Shown here: positions 8,666-15,001 of the stretch, piece by piece
How the letters are laid out: the number at the start of each line of letters is the position of its first letter
Position numbering within the stretch: position 1 is the stretch's first letter
Assembly: GCA_023420435.1 (NCBI GenBank)
Contig: JAEZWE010000040.1
Coordinates: 1 to 16,333 of the forward strand
Length of the DNA: 16,333 bases
Source of the DNA: Bacteroidota bacterium
GTDB lineage: Bacteria > Bacteroidota > Bacteroidia > Flavobacteriales > Weeksellaceae
Direction: 5' to 3'
Translations under genes and position numbers: made by a program
The notes under the pieces: model-generated
Databases searched by the model: none
Told to the model about the DNA's origin: nothing
What the model saw: the letters and a program-made list of their open reading frames with translations, nothing else

Positions 8666-9486
8666 ATTATAAAGTTTCAGGTTGCATAGTTTTGTATAAA
8701 CAAAGTTTAAAAGAAATTGAAAAAACAATACAAGACTTATTGAATTATTCTACTGAAAACTTTAAGTTATTTCTTATTGATAATTCACCTGATGATAAAC
8801 TGTCTGTTCTTAAGAATATGTCATTTAATATTCAGTACATTCATAATCCCAAAAATCCAGGTTTTGGCGCTGCGCATAACATTGCAATCAAAAAATCGAT
8901 AAACGAAGGTTTTATGTTTCATTTCGTTATAAATCCTGATGTAAGAATATATGAAAATGTCATTAAAAAAATGTTAGAGTTTATGGATCAAAATGATGAA
9001 ATTGGCATGATGATGCCTAAAGTTCTCAATGAAGATGGGACCATTCAAACACTTCCTAAATTGCTTCCAACTCCGTATAGCATTTTAATGCGTAAACTAA
9101 AAAAGCCTAAATTTTTATATGAAAGGTTCATTGAAAAGTATGAATTGCAAAAAGTAAAAAGCGATTTAATATACAACTCACCTATACTATCAGGATGTTT
9201 TACATTGCTTAGATTATCTGCTATTAAGGAGGTTGGATTATATGATGATCGGTTTTTTATGTATTTTGAAGATTGGGATTTATCTCGAAGAATGCATCAA
9301 AAATATAAAACAATATATTTTCCTAAAACTTCAATTGTTCACGGTTATGAATCAGGTGCAAACAAAAATTTCAAATTATTCAGAATTTTTATAAGTTCAG
9401 CAATTAAATTTTTTAATAAATGGGGTTGGTTGCATGATAAAGAACGAGACTTTTTTAATAGAGAGGCTTTACGCCAGTTCAATTAA
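8650..9486 (+). CDS. Glycosyltransferase family 2 (WbbL-like, probable rhamnosyltransferase)
   Basis: A 278-residue GT-A enzyme. Visible motifs are the start SGCIVLYKQSLKEIEKTI, then LIDNS, HNPKNPGFGAAHNIAI, the metal-binding NPDV (Asp97), SGCFTLLR, and FFMYFEDWDLSRR, with Glu207/Asp208 as the likely catalytic base. PG(F/Y)GxAxN, SGxF and (F)EDxDLxxR together are typical of WbbL-like rhamnosyltransferases. The rmlC gene at 11416-11961 agrees with use of dTDP-rhamnose, but that link is an inference. The ATG lies 16 bases inside the preceding acetyltransferase, the longest overlap in the cluster. A 41-base gap follows before the reductase gene. Confidence 0.91.
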   Translation: MGESINYKVSGCIVLYKQSLKEIEKTIQDLLNYSTENFKLFLIDNSPDDKLSVLKNMSFNIQYIHNPKNPGFGAAHNIAIKKSINEGFMFHFVINPDVRIYENVIKKMLEFMDQNDEIGMMMPKVLNEDGTIQTLPKLLPTPYSILMRKLKKPKFLYERFIEKYELQKVKSDLIYNSPILSGCFTLLRLSAIKEVGLYDDRFFMYFEDWDLSRRMHQKYKTIYFPKTSIVHGYESGANKNFKLFRIFISSAIKFFNKWGWLHDKERDFFNREALRQFN

Positions 9487-9527
9487 TTCAATTTTTAATA
9501 GCTTTTATGAAATCATAATTTTCTTAG

Positions 9528-10430
9528 ATGAATGTTTGTGTTTTTAAAATTCTTATTTCAGGTAATTCTGGTTTTGTAGGAAATAATCTTTCAATTTCTT
9601 TGAAAGAAAAAGGGTGTGCAGTAGAAAGGGTTTCGCTAAGAAATAAATGGATACTTACTAAAACAGCTCAAGCCATAATTCATCTTGCGGGAAAAGCTCA
9701 CGACACCGCAAACACCACTTCTGAAAGTGAATATTTCGAAGTAAATACAGAACTTACCAAAAAACTTTTTGATGATTTTTTGAATTCCGACATTAAAGAT
9801 TTTTTCTATTTCAGTTCGGTTAAAGCTACTGCAGATACTGTAAATGAGATTTTGGATGAAAATCATATTTCAAATCCAAAAACACCTTATGGAAAATCAA
9901 AATTAATGGCGGAAGAATACCTATTGTCAAAAGATTTGCCTCTAGGAAAGCGACTTTTTATCATTCGTCCATGTATGATTCATGGTCCGGGAAATAAAGG
10001 AAATTTAAATTTATTATACAAAGTTGTTGAAAAAGGAATTCCTTGGCCCTTAGCATCTTTCGAAAATAAAAGATCGTTTTTAAGTATTGATAATCTAAAT
10101 TTTATCATTTTTGAAATGTTAAATAGGGATATTTCATCAGGAATTTATAATATTGCAGACGACGAAAGTCTTTCAACTAATCAGCTTGTGAAATTAATTT
10201 CGAAAACCATAGGTAAAAAAGAAAAATTGTGGAAATTACCCTCAAAATTAATTACAAATCTTGCTTTTTTGGGAGATAAAATTAATTTACCGCTGAATTC
10301 TGAAAGACTAAAAAAACTGACGGAAAGTTATCAAGTTTCAAATGCTAAAATTAAAAAAGCATTAGGTATTGAAAATTTGCCAGTTTCAGCAGAAGAAGGG
10401 TTGATGAAAACGATTAAAAGTTTTAAATAA
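9528..10430 (+). CDS. WbpV-like NAD-dependent nucleotide-sugar epimerase/reductase (extended SDR)
   Basis: A 300-residue extended short-chain dehydrogenase. The Rossmann motif GNSGFVG (12-18), AIIHLAGKAHD (49-59), the catalytic FSSVKA (95-100) and YGKSK (Tyr121, Lys125) are all intact, and the C-terminal half has the substrate-domain motif FIIRPCMIHGPGNKGNL. Its pairing with a WbpL-like transferase directly downstream matches the WbpV/WbpL pair of some O-antigen clusters. There the enzyme reduces a UDP-4-keto-6-deoxy-HexNAc, which WbpL then loads on the lipid carrier. That exact substrate is an inference; a UDP-sugar 4-epimerase is the main alternative. About six residues precede the usual family start (KILISGNSG); ATG 9528 is the only standard start available. 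From here the base composition becomes clearly less AT-rich than upstream. Confidence 0.85.
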   Translation: MNVCVFKILISGNSGFVGNNLSISLKEKGCAVERVSLRNKWILTKTAQAIIHLAGKAHDTANTTSESEYFEVNTELTKKLFDDFLNSDIKDFFYFSSVKATADTVNEILDENHISNPKTPYGKSKLMAEEYLLSKDLPLGKRLFIIRPCMIHGPGNKGNLNLLYKVVEKGIPWPLASFENKRSFLSIDNLNFIIFEMLNRDISSGIYNIADDESLSTNQLVKLISKTIGKKEKLWKLPSKLITNLAFLGDKINLPLNSERLKKLTESYQVSNAKIKKALGIENLPVSAEEGLMKTIKSFK

Positions 10431-11426
10431 ATGCAGTATTTAATAGTAGCAGCTTTACTTTTTGGACTCTCATTGATGTATTTTAAATTGGCTGATTATT
10501 TTAATATTATCGATAAACCCAATCATCGCAGCGCACATACCGAAATTACGGTGAGAGGTGGCGGAATTATTTATCCAATCGCATTTTTAATATTTTTGGC
10601 TTCCCACTTTTTTTTAGAAAATTTACAGTTTTTCCCCAATATTTTGGTTTTAGGAATGGGTTTACTGGTATTGGCAACCATTAGTTTTATTGATGATATT
10701 ACGGAACTTTCTGCCAAAATCCGTATTGTTTTCCATTTTATTGCCGTTACTTTATTACTTTATTTTTTGAATGTTTTTCAGGAAATTCCAATTTGGATAA
10801 TTCCAATCATTTACATTTTTTGTATAGGAATACTTAATGCCTATAATTTTATGGATGGCATTAACGGAATGTCTGGATTGTACAGCTTGTTAACTTTAGG
10901 CTCACTTTTTTATGTTAACGAAAATGTAGTGAATTTTGCTGATTCAGATTTCATTATTTATCCATTAATTGCATCAATAATATTTCTTTTTTTCAATTTT
11001 AGAAAAAAAGCCAGATGTTTTATGGGTGATGTCGGAAGTATGAGCATCGCTTTTTGGATCTTAGCTTTATTAGGGATGTTAATAACAAAAACCGGAGAAA
11101 TTAAATGGATTTTATTTTTAACCGTATATGGAGTTGAAGTCGTTTTAACCATTTTGGAACGGTTAAAACTAAAAGAAAATATTTTCGAAGCACATCGCAG
11201 ACATCTATATCAGCTTTTTGCCAACGATAAAAAAATATCCCATTTAATAGTAAGCAGCATGTATTGTGCAGTACAGTTGGTTTTGAATTTTTTTGTGATC
11301 ATGATGAAGTTTCCGGATTGGATGGTTATTTTAGTAGTTTTGCTTCCTACCATCATAGCGTATTTATTCATCAAAAAAATGATGAAAGAATCCATTGCTT
11401 TAGAAAAAATAAAAAATGAAAATTAA
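10431..11426 (+). CDS. Undecaprenyl-phosphate sugar-1-phosphate transferase (WecA/WbpL-like, MraY family)
   Basis: A 331-residue polytopic membrane enzyme that should start repeat-unit synthesis by moving a HexNAc-1-phosphate from its UDP form to undecaprenyl phosphate. All family signatures are visible: DKPNHRSAHTEITVRGGGI (about 28-46), FIDDITELSAKIR (Asp88-Asp89), NAYNFMDGINGMSG (136-149), CFMGDVGS with Asp200, and EAHRRHLYQ (His255, His258), the last being the cytoplasmic loop motif. About ten hydrophobic helices are present. The start codon directly follows the stop of the reductase gene, and the end overlaps rmlC by 11 bases, so the three genes form a tight unit. The sequence resembles WbpL/WecA more than MraY, which would sit in a cell-division cluster. 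Confidence 0.92.
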   Translation: MQYLIVAALLFGLSLMYFKLADYFNIIDKPNHRSAHTEITVRGGGIIYPIAFLIFLASHFFLENLQFFPNILVLGMGLLVLATISFIDDITELSAKIRIVFHFIAVTLLLYFLNVFQEIPIWIIPIIYIFCIGILNAYNFMDGINGMSGLYSLLTLGSLFYVNENVVNFADSDFIIYPLIASIIFLFFNFRKKARCFMGDVGSMSIAFWILALLGMLITKTGEIKWILFLTVYGVEVVLTILERLKLKENIFEAHRRHLYQLFANDKKISHLIVSSMYCAVQLVLNFFVIMMKFPDWMVILVVLLPTIIAYLFIKKMMKESIALEKIKNEN

Positions 11427-11961
11427 AGAAAGCCCTTTAAAAGATTGCTATATTATAGAACCCACCATTTTCAATGATGACCGCGGTTACTTTTACGAAA
11501 AATTCAACGAAAAAAAATTTGAAGAATTAACAGGTTTGAACGGACACTTTGTTCAGGACAATATTTCAAAATCTTCTTATGGCGTTTTGCGCGGACTGCA
11601 TTTGCAGAAAGCAGAACATGCACAAGCTAAATTGGTTTCCTGTTTAGAAGGTTGCGTTTATGATGTGGCGGTAGATTTGCGGGAAAATTCGCCCACTTTT
11701 GGAAAATGGTTTGGTATAGAACTTTCAGATGAAAATAAATTACAGTTTTACGTACCCAGAGGTTTTGGACACGGTTTTTCCGTACTAAGTGAAACAGCAA
11801 TTTTTTCCTACAAATGCGATAATTTCTACAATAAAGAAGCTGAAGGCGGTGTTTTGTGGAATGATCCGGAACTTAATATCGATTGGAAACTGCCTTTAGA
11901 TGAAATTATTTTATCGGAAAAAGATAAAACTCAACCGAAATTTTCAGAAAAAAACTTCTAA
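11416..11961 (+). CDS. rmlC: dTDP-4-dehydrorhamnose 3,5-epimerase
   Basis: A 181-residue cupin, the usual length for the family. It converts dTDP-4-keto-6-deoxyglucose to the L-lyxo form on the way to dTDP-L-rhamnose. Visible are the start motif IIEPTIFNDDRGYFYE, GVLRGLHLQ with catalytic His62, DVAVDLRENSPTFGKW, YVPRGFGHGFSVLSE, and FSYKCDNFYN with Tyr132 and Tyr138. It overlaps the transferase gene by 11 bases and is the last gene before a terminator. No rmlA, rmlB or rmlD lies in the window; these must be elsewhere if rhamnose is made. An RmlC-like enzyme for another deoxysugar is possible but the motifs are those of standard RmlC. Confidence 0.93.
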   Translation: MKIKESPLKDCYIIEPTIFNDDRGYFYEKFNEKKFEELTGLNGHFVQDNISKSSYGVLRGLHLQKAEHAQAKLVSCLEGCVYDVAVDLRENSPTFGKWFGIELSDENKLQFYVPRGFGHGFSVLSETAIFSYKCDNFYNKEAEGGVLWNDPELNIDWKLPLDEIILSEKDKTQPKFSEKNF

Positions 11962-11983
11962 ATAAAGAAAATTGAAAGAACTC

Positions 11984-12010
11984 AAGAACCACAATCGTGG
12001 TTCTTTTTTT
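11984..12010 (+). terminator. Rho-independent terminator after the polysaccharide cluster
   Basis: A perfect 9-bp stem, AAGAACCAC (11984-11992) with GTGGTTCTT (11997-12005), around a 4-base loop, followed by a run of T to 12010. It lies 23 bases after the rmlC stop and separates the cluster from rimO. Confidence 0.88.
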
Positions 12011-12015
12011 ATTGC

Positions 12016-12023
12016 TAAATTTG
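12016..12023 (+). promoter_or_regulatory. Bacteroidota -7 element, likely rimO promoter
   Basis: TAAATTTG fits the Bacteroidota -7 consensus TAnnTTTG exactly. It lies just after the terminator and 46 bases before the rimO start, so transcription would begin near 12029. No clear TTG is seen at the usual -33 spacing, which lowers confidence. Confidence 0.5.
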
Positions 12024-12069
12024 CAGACTCAAAATTCACTGCTTTACAGCGAGTTAAAAATTTAGAAAA

Positions 12070-13371
12070 ATGCGTACAAAATCTACCGGAAGAAAGAAAA
12101 TCAATATCATTACTTTGGGATGTTCCAAAAATGTGGTGGATTCTGAAGTTTTGATGGGACAACTGAAAGCCAACGGAAAAGAAGTAGTTCACGAAAAAAA
12201 AGGAGACATTGTTGTCATTAACACTTGTGGATTTATCGATAATGCCAAAGAAGAAAGTGTAAACACCATTTTGGATGCTGTAGAAGCTAAAGAAAGAGGT
12301 GAGATTGAGAAAGTTTTTGTAATGGGATGTCTTTCGGAGCGCTATAAACCGGATTTGGAAAAGGAAATTCCCAACGTAGATCAATATTTTGGAACCAGAG
12401 ATTTACCGATTTTATTAAAACAATTAGGGGCAGATTACAAGCATGAATTGGTGGGAGAAAGATTGACCACTACGCCAAAACATTTCGCCTATCTTAAAAT
12501 TGCGGAAGGTTGCGATCGTCCATGTTCTTTTTGTGCAATACCATTAATGCGGGGGAAAAATATTTCAACGCCTATTGAAAATTTGGTAATTGAAGCCCAA
12601 AAATTAGCAAAATCCGGAACTAAAGAACTTATTTTAATTGCTCAGGATTTAACCTACTATGGATTAGATCTTTATAAAAAAAGAGCTTTGGCCGATTTAC
12701 TAAAAGAATTGGTGAAAGTGGAAGGTATAGAATGGATTCGTTTGCATTATGCTTTTCCAAGCGGTTTTCCGGAAGATGTTTTGGATTTAATAAAAAATGA
12801 AGAGAAAATCTGTAATTATATCGATATTCCTTTGCAGCATATCAATTCTGAAATTTTGAAGTCGATGAAGCGTGGAACAACCCACGAAAAGACCGATGCT
12901 TTACTGGCTAAATTCCGTGAAAAAGTTCCTGGTATGGCGATTAGAACCACACTAATTTGTGGATATCCTGGAGAAACAGAGGAAAAATTTCAGGAAATGA
13001 AAGATTGGATTCGTGAACAAAGATTTGACAGATTAGGCTGTTTTACTTATTCCCACGAGGAAAATACCGGTGCTTTTGTTTTAGAAGATGATGTTCCGCA
13101 AGAGGTTAAAGAAAGTAGAGTAGAAGAAATTATGGAATTGCAGTCCCAGATTTCCTGGGAAAAAAATCAAGAAAAAATTGGAAAAATCTATAAATGTATT
13201 TTCGACAGAAAAGAAGGAAATTATTTTGTTGGAAGAACGGAATTCGATTCACCCGATGTTGATAACACCGTTTTGGTAGATGCAAAAGACACCTATATTT
13301 CTATAGGCGATTTCGCAAAGGTGAAGATCACTTCAGCGGAGGAATTCGATCTTTATGGAGAATTAGTATAA
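12070..13371 (+). CDS. rimO: Ribosomal protein uS12 methylthiotransferase RimO
   Basis: A 433-residue radical-SAM enzyme that methylthiolates an Asp of ribosomal protein S12. The N-terminal MTTase domain carries the three Cys of its iron-sulfur cluster: LGCSKN (Cys18), NTCGF (Cys53) and MGCLSERY (Cys87). The radical-SAM motif is EGCDRPCSFC (Cys148, Cys152, Cys155). IPLMRGKN, then PLQHINSEILKSMKRG and ICGYPGETEEKF, are further family signatures, and the last 65 residues form the TRAM domain. Length and motifs point to RimO rather than MiaB. The short basic start MRTKSTGRKK leads straight into the domain, which supports the ATG at 12070. It is a conserved housekeeping gene with its own promoter candidate and terminator, and marks the right border of the polysaccharide cluster. 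Confidence 0.96.
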   Translation: MRTKSTGRKKINIITLGCSKNVVDSEVLMGQLKANGKEVVHEKKGDIVVINTCGFIDNAKEESVNTILDAVEAKERGEIEKVFVMGCLSERYKPDLEKEIPNVDQYFGTRDLPILLKQLGADYKHELVGERLTTTPKHFAYLKIAEGCDRPCSFCAIPLMRGKNISTPIENLVIEAQKLAKSGTKELILIAQDLTYYGLDLYKKRALADLLKELVKVEGIEWIRLHYAFPSGFPEDVLDLIKNEEKICNYIDIPLQHINSEILKSMKRGTTHEKTDALLAKFREKVPGMAIRTTLICGYPGETEEKFQEMKDWIREQRFDRLGCFTYSHEENTGAFVLEDDVPQEVKESRVEEIMELQSQISWEKNQEKIGKIYKCIFDRKEGNYFVGRTEFDSPDVDNTVLVDAKDTYISIGDFAKVKITSAEEFDLYGELV

Positions 13372-13376
13372 AAATT

Positions 13377-13403
13377 AAAGGCTTTCTTTTGAAAGCCTTT
13401 TTT
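13377..13403 (+). terminator. Rho-independent terminator of rimO
   Basis: A perfect 10-bp stem, AAAGGCTTTC (13377-13386) with GAAAGCCTTT (13391-13400), and a TTTT loop, running into T residues to 13403. It begins 5 bases after the rimO stop. Confidence 0.9.
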
Positions 13404-13421
13404 ATTTAAATTAATTTTGAA

Positions 13422-13556
13422 AACGTTGATTAATAGAGGTACTACTGAATTCATATTTTCAATTGTATGTAAAGCTTTGTTAATAATCTTAACGTTTATG
13501 TTGTTTTTTTTAACATTTTTTAACAATCCTTGAGAAGCACTATGAAATCAAACGTT
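13422..13556. repeat. Three spaced AACGTT palindromes upstream of the RlpA-like gene
   Basis: The palindromic hexamer AACGTT occurs at 13422-13427, 13491-13496 and 13551-13556 in an otherwise very AT-rich non-coding stretch. They may be regulator sites for the gene at 13668, but no regulator is known and chance is not excluded. Nothing coding is seen between 13404 and 13667. Confidence 0.3.
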
Positions 13557-13589
13557 ACGAAGAGTATTAATAAAATTTTAACAAAAAAT

Positions 13590-13597
13590 TATATTTG
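13590..13597 (+). promoter_or_regulatory. Bacteroidota -7 element before the RlpA-like gene
   Basis: TATATTTG fits the TAnnTTTG consensus exactly. Transcription would start near 13604, giving a leader of about 65 bases. That leader holds a small inverted repeat, GCAAAT (13624-13629) with ATTTGC (13638-13643). The -33 region has no clear TTG. Confidence 0.5.
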
Positions 13598-13667
13598 TTT
13601 AACTGTCGAATTATTGCAGGAATGCAAATCAGGGTAAATTTGCCACGTCAAAACCCCAAAATTCAAA

Positions 13668-14036
13668 ATGATGAAGAGATTTATTCCCGTAGTCATAATG
13701 ATGATTTCAACACTTGGTATTTATTCTTTCAAGAACAATGCCACAGATGCCAAAACAAGTTTTGCATCGTACTACCACGATAAGTTTAATGGTAGAAAAA
13801 CAGCAAGCGGTGAAATTTTCAGTAATTCGAAACTTACTGCTGCACACAGAACGCTTCCTTTTGGAACGGTGGTAAAAGTTACCAACCTAAGAACAGGAAA
13901 AAGTGTGGAAGTGAAAATTAACGACAGAGGTCCTTTTCACTCTTCACGAGCTTTAGATATTACTAAAGCAGCGTTCAACGAAATCGGAGACCACAACAAT
14001 GGTACCATGCCGATTGAATATGAAATTGTCGATTAA
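13668..14036 (+). CDS. Secreted RlpA-like double-psi beta-barrel protein
   Basis: A 122-residue protein made of a signal peptide (residues 1 to about 24, MMKRFIPVVIMMISTLGIYS) and one double-psi beta-barrel domain. The RlpA hallmarks are clear: FASYYHDKFNGRKTASGE (32-49), LTAAHRTLPFGTVVKVTN (56-73, with His60), and VKINDRGPFHSSRALDIT (82-99, with Asp86). RlpA enzymes are lytic transglycosylases or cell-wall binding proteins acting on peptidoglycan. This one lacks a lipobox Cys and the SPOR domain of proteobacterial RlpA, so it is probably a free periplasmic or exported form. Two ATG codons in a row (13668, 13671) could both start it. It has its own promoter candidate and terminator, so it is a single-gene unit. 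Confidence 0.9.
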   Translation: MMKRFIPVVIMMISTLGIYSFKNNATDAKTSFASYYHDKFNGRKTASGEIFSNSKLTAAHRTLPFGTVVKVTNLRTGKSVEVKINDRGPFHSSRALDITKAAFNEIGDHNNGTMPIEYEIVD

Positions 14037-14055
14037 TGTACAAATTTTTTAAATG

Positions 14056-14089
14056 AAATGCTTCCTAATTTAGGAAGCATTTTTTTTTT
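14056..14089 (+). terminator. Rho-independent terminator of the RlpA-like gene
   Basis: Stem AAATGCTTCC (14056-14065) with GGAAGCATTT (14073-14082) around an AT loop, followed by T residues to 14089. It lies 20 bases after the stop codon. From 14090 to 14210 the spacer is AT-rich with no gene seen. Confidence 0.88.
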
Positions 14090-14210
14090 CATTTTTATGT
14101 TCAGATATATTCATTTTTGAAGGAATTTTATTTTTGTTTTTTTTAATATTTGCAGAAGCTAAAGCACAAATGATGATATTAAAAGAATAGGTTCAATATT
14201 CTTTTTTTAA

Positions 14211-14813
14211 TTATATAAGATTATCAAAATTGGGGTTATAAACATTCCATATTTTCCAAGTATTGTTTCGGTCTATTTTGAAATAATATATCCAGTTATT
14301 GTACACTTCGTGTACAAAACTTTTTTCGGGTGATCTAAAGATTAAATCCCAATGTTCTTTAGTTCGAAATATTTTAAATTCTTCAGAATTTACTAAAGTT
14401 TCAATGGAAATAATTTCGAAACCCGCTTTTTTATAATTAAAATCGAAACTGAAATTTTCTTTTTTCAGCCTTTCCATATAGGATTCTGTAAGTCTCCGGT
14501 AATTTGACTCAGTAAAGGTATATTTCAGGAGTTTATCTATTTTATAATCAGGCATCGTTTGCAGAATTTCAAATTCTGTTTTACAAGATTCCTGAATGAT
14601 TTTCCGGCATATTTCCAAATCCTTATTTTCAGATTCATTTCTAAAAGTTTCGGCATTGGTTAACAAATAAGTCTCTAGATTTTTGAACCCCAAAAAAATA
14701 CAGAGTTTATCTAAAGTTTTCAAAAATCTTAAATCACTGAAAACTGTGTGTGAGATTTCAGACTCAAAAATTCTCCTCAAAGTGGTGTGGGAAATCGTGG
14801 AGCCAATTTCCAT
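14211..14813 (-). CDS. Uncharacterised protein; coding sequence extends upstream without a start codon
   Basis: A 200-residue soluble protein that I do not recognise. The N-terminal 50 residues (TISHTTLRRIFESE, then FLKTLDKLCIFLGFKNLETYL) look helical and recall the small N-terminal helical domain with IS-x-TTL-x-R-x-F found in many uncharacterised Bacteroidota proteins; that likeness is by eye only. The C-terminal 90 residues, rich in aromatic residues and beta-like (KAGFEIISIETL, FRTKEHWDLIFR, WIYYFKIDRNNTWKIWNVY), could be an NTF2/SnoaL-like fold, with low confidence. The frame stays open for 43 more codons upstream of ATG 14813, to a TAA at 14943-14945, and these codons read like real protein (including LNIFKEWKRIQYVLLGN), yet hold no ATG, GTG or TTG. 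Either a non-standard start is used or a one-base deletion has broken the original start. It follows the xth gene on the same strand. Confidence 0.6.
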   Translation of the reverse strand: MEIGSTISHTTLRRIFESEISHTVFSDLRFLKTLDKLCIFLGFKNLETYLLTNAETFRNESENKDLEICRKIIQESCKTEFEILQTMPDYKIDKLLKYTFTESNYRRLTESYMERLKKENFSFDFNYKKAGFEIISIETLVNSEEFKIFRTKEHWDLIFRSPEKSFVHEVYNNWIYYFKIDRNNTWKIWNVYNPNFDNLI

Positions 14814-15001
14814 TCCTGTAGTTTTATCTAATAATTTAGAAGAAGATAAATTGTTCGAGATGATATTTCCCAGAAGAACATATTGAATTCTTTTCCATTC
14901 TTTAAAAATGTTTAATGAATATTTCTTTACCTTATCATGATTTTAATATCTTCAATAATATTTTTTATAATCGATTCCATCGGTAATTATTGAATTTTAA
15001 A

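Noticed and set aside
8407..8728. Two overlapping 72-codon - strand frames
   Set aside because: Both lie opposite the acetyltransferase repeats and the GT2 start; low-complexity translations typical of antisense frames.
12001..12069. Upstream extension of rimO
   Set aside because: A longer frame beginning at 11972 runs in a different frame and through the terminator; the rimO domain begins right after ATG 12070.
11944..12384. 146-codon open frame on the - strand across the rimO start
   Set aside because: It crosses the terminator and the start of rimO, and its composition is the mirror of the rimO coding frame.
13595..13783. Reading frame of 62 codons overlapping the start of the RlpA-like gene
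   Set aside because: It starts inside the -7 box region, overlaps a convincing gene in another frame, and the translation has no recognisable features.
14169..14189. Six-codon ATG-ATG frame after a near-match -7 box (AATATTTG) in the 14090-14210 spacer
   Set aside because: Far too short to support a gene and the box misses the first base of the consensus.
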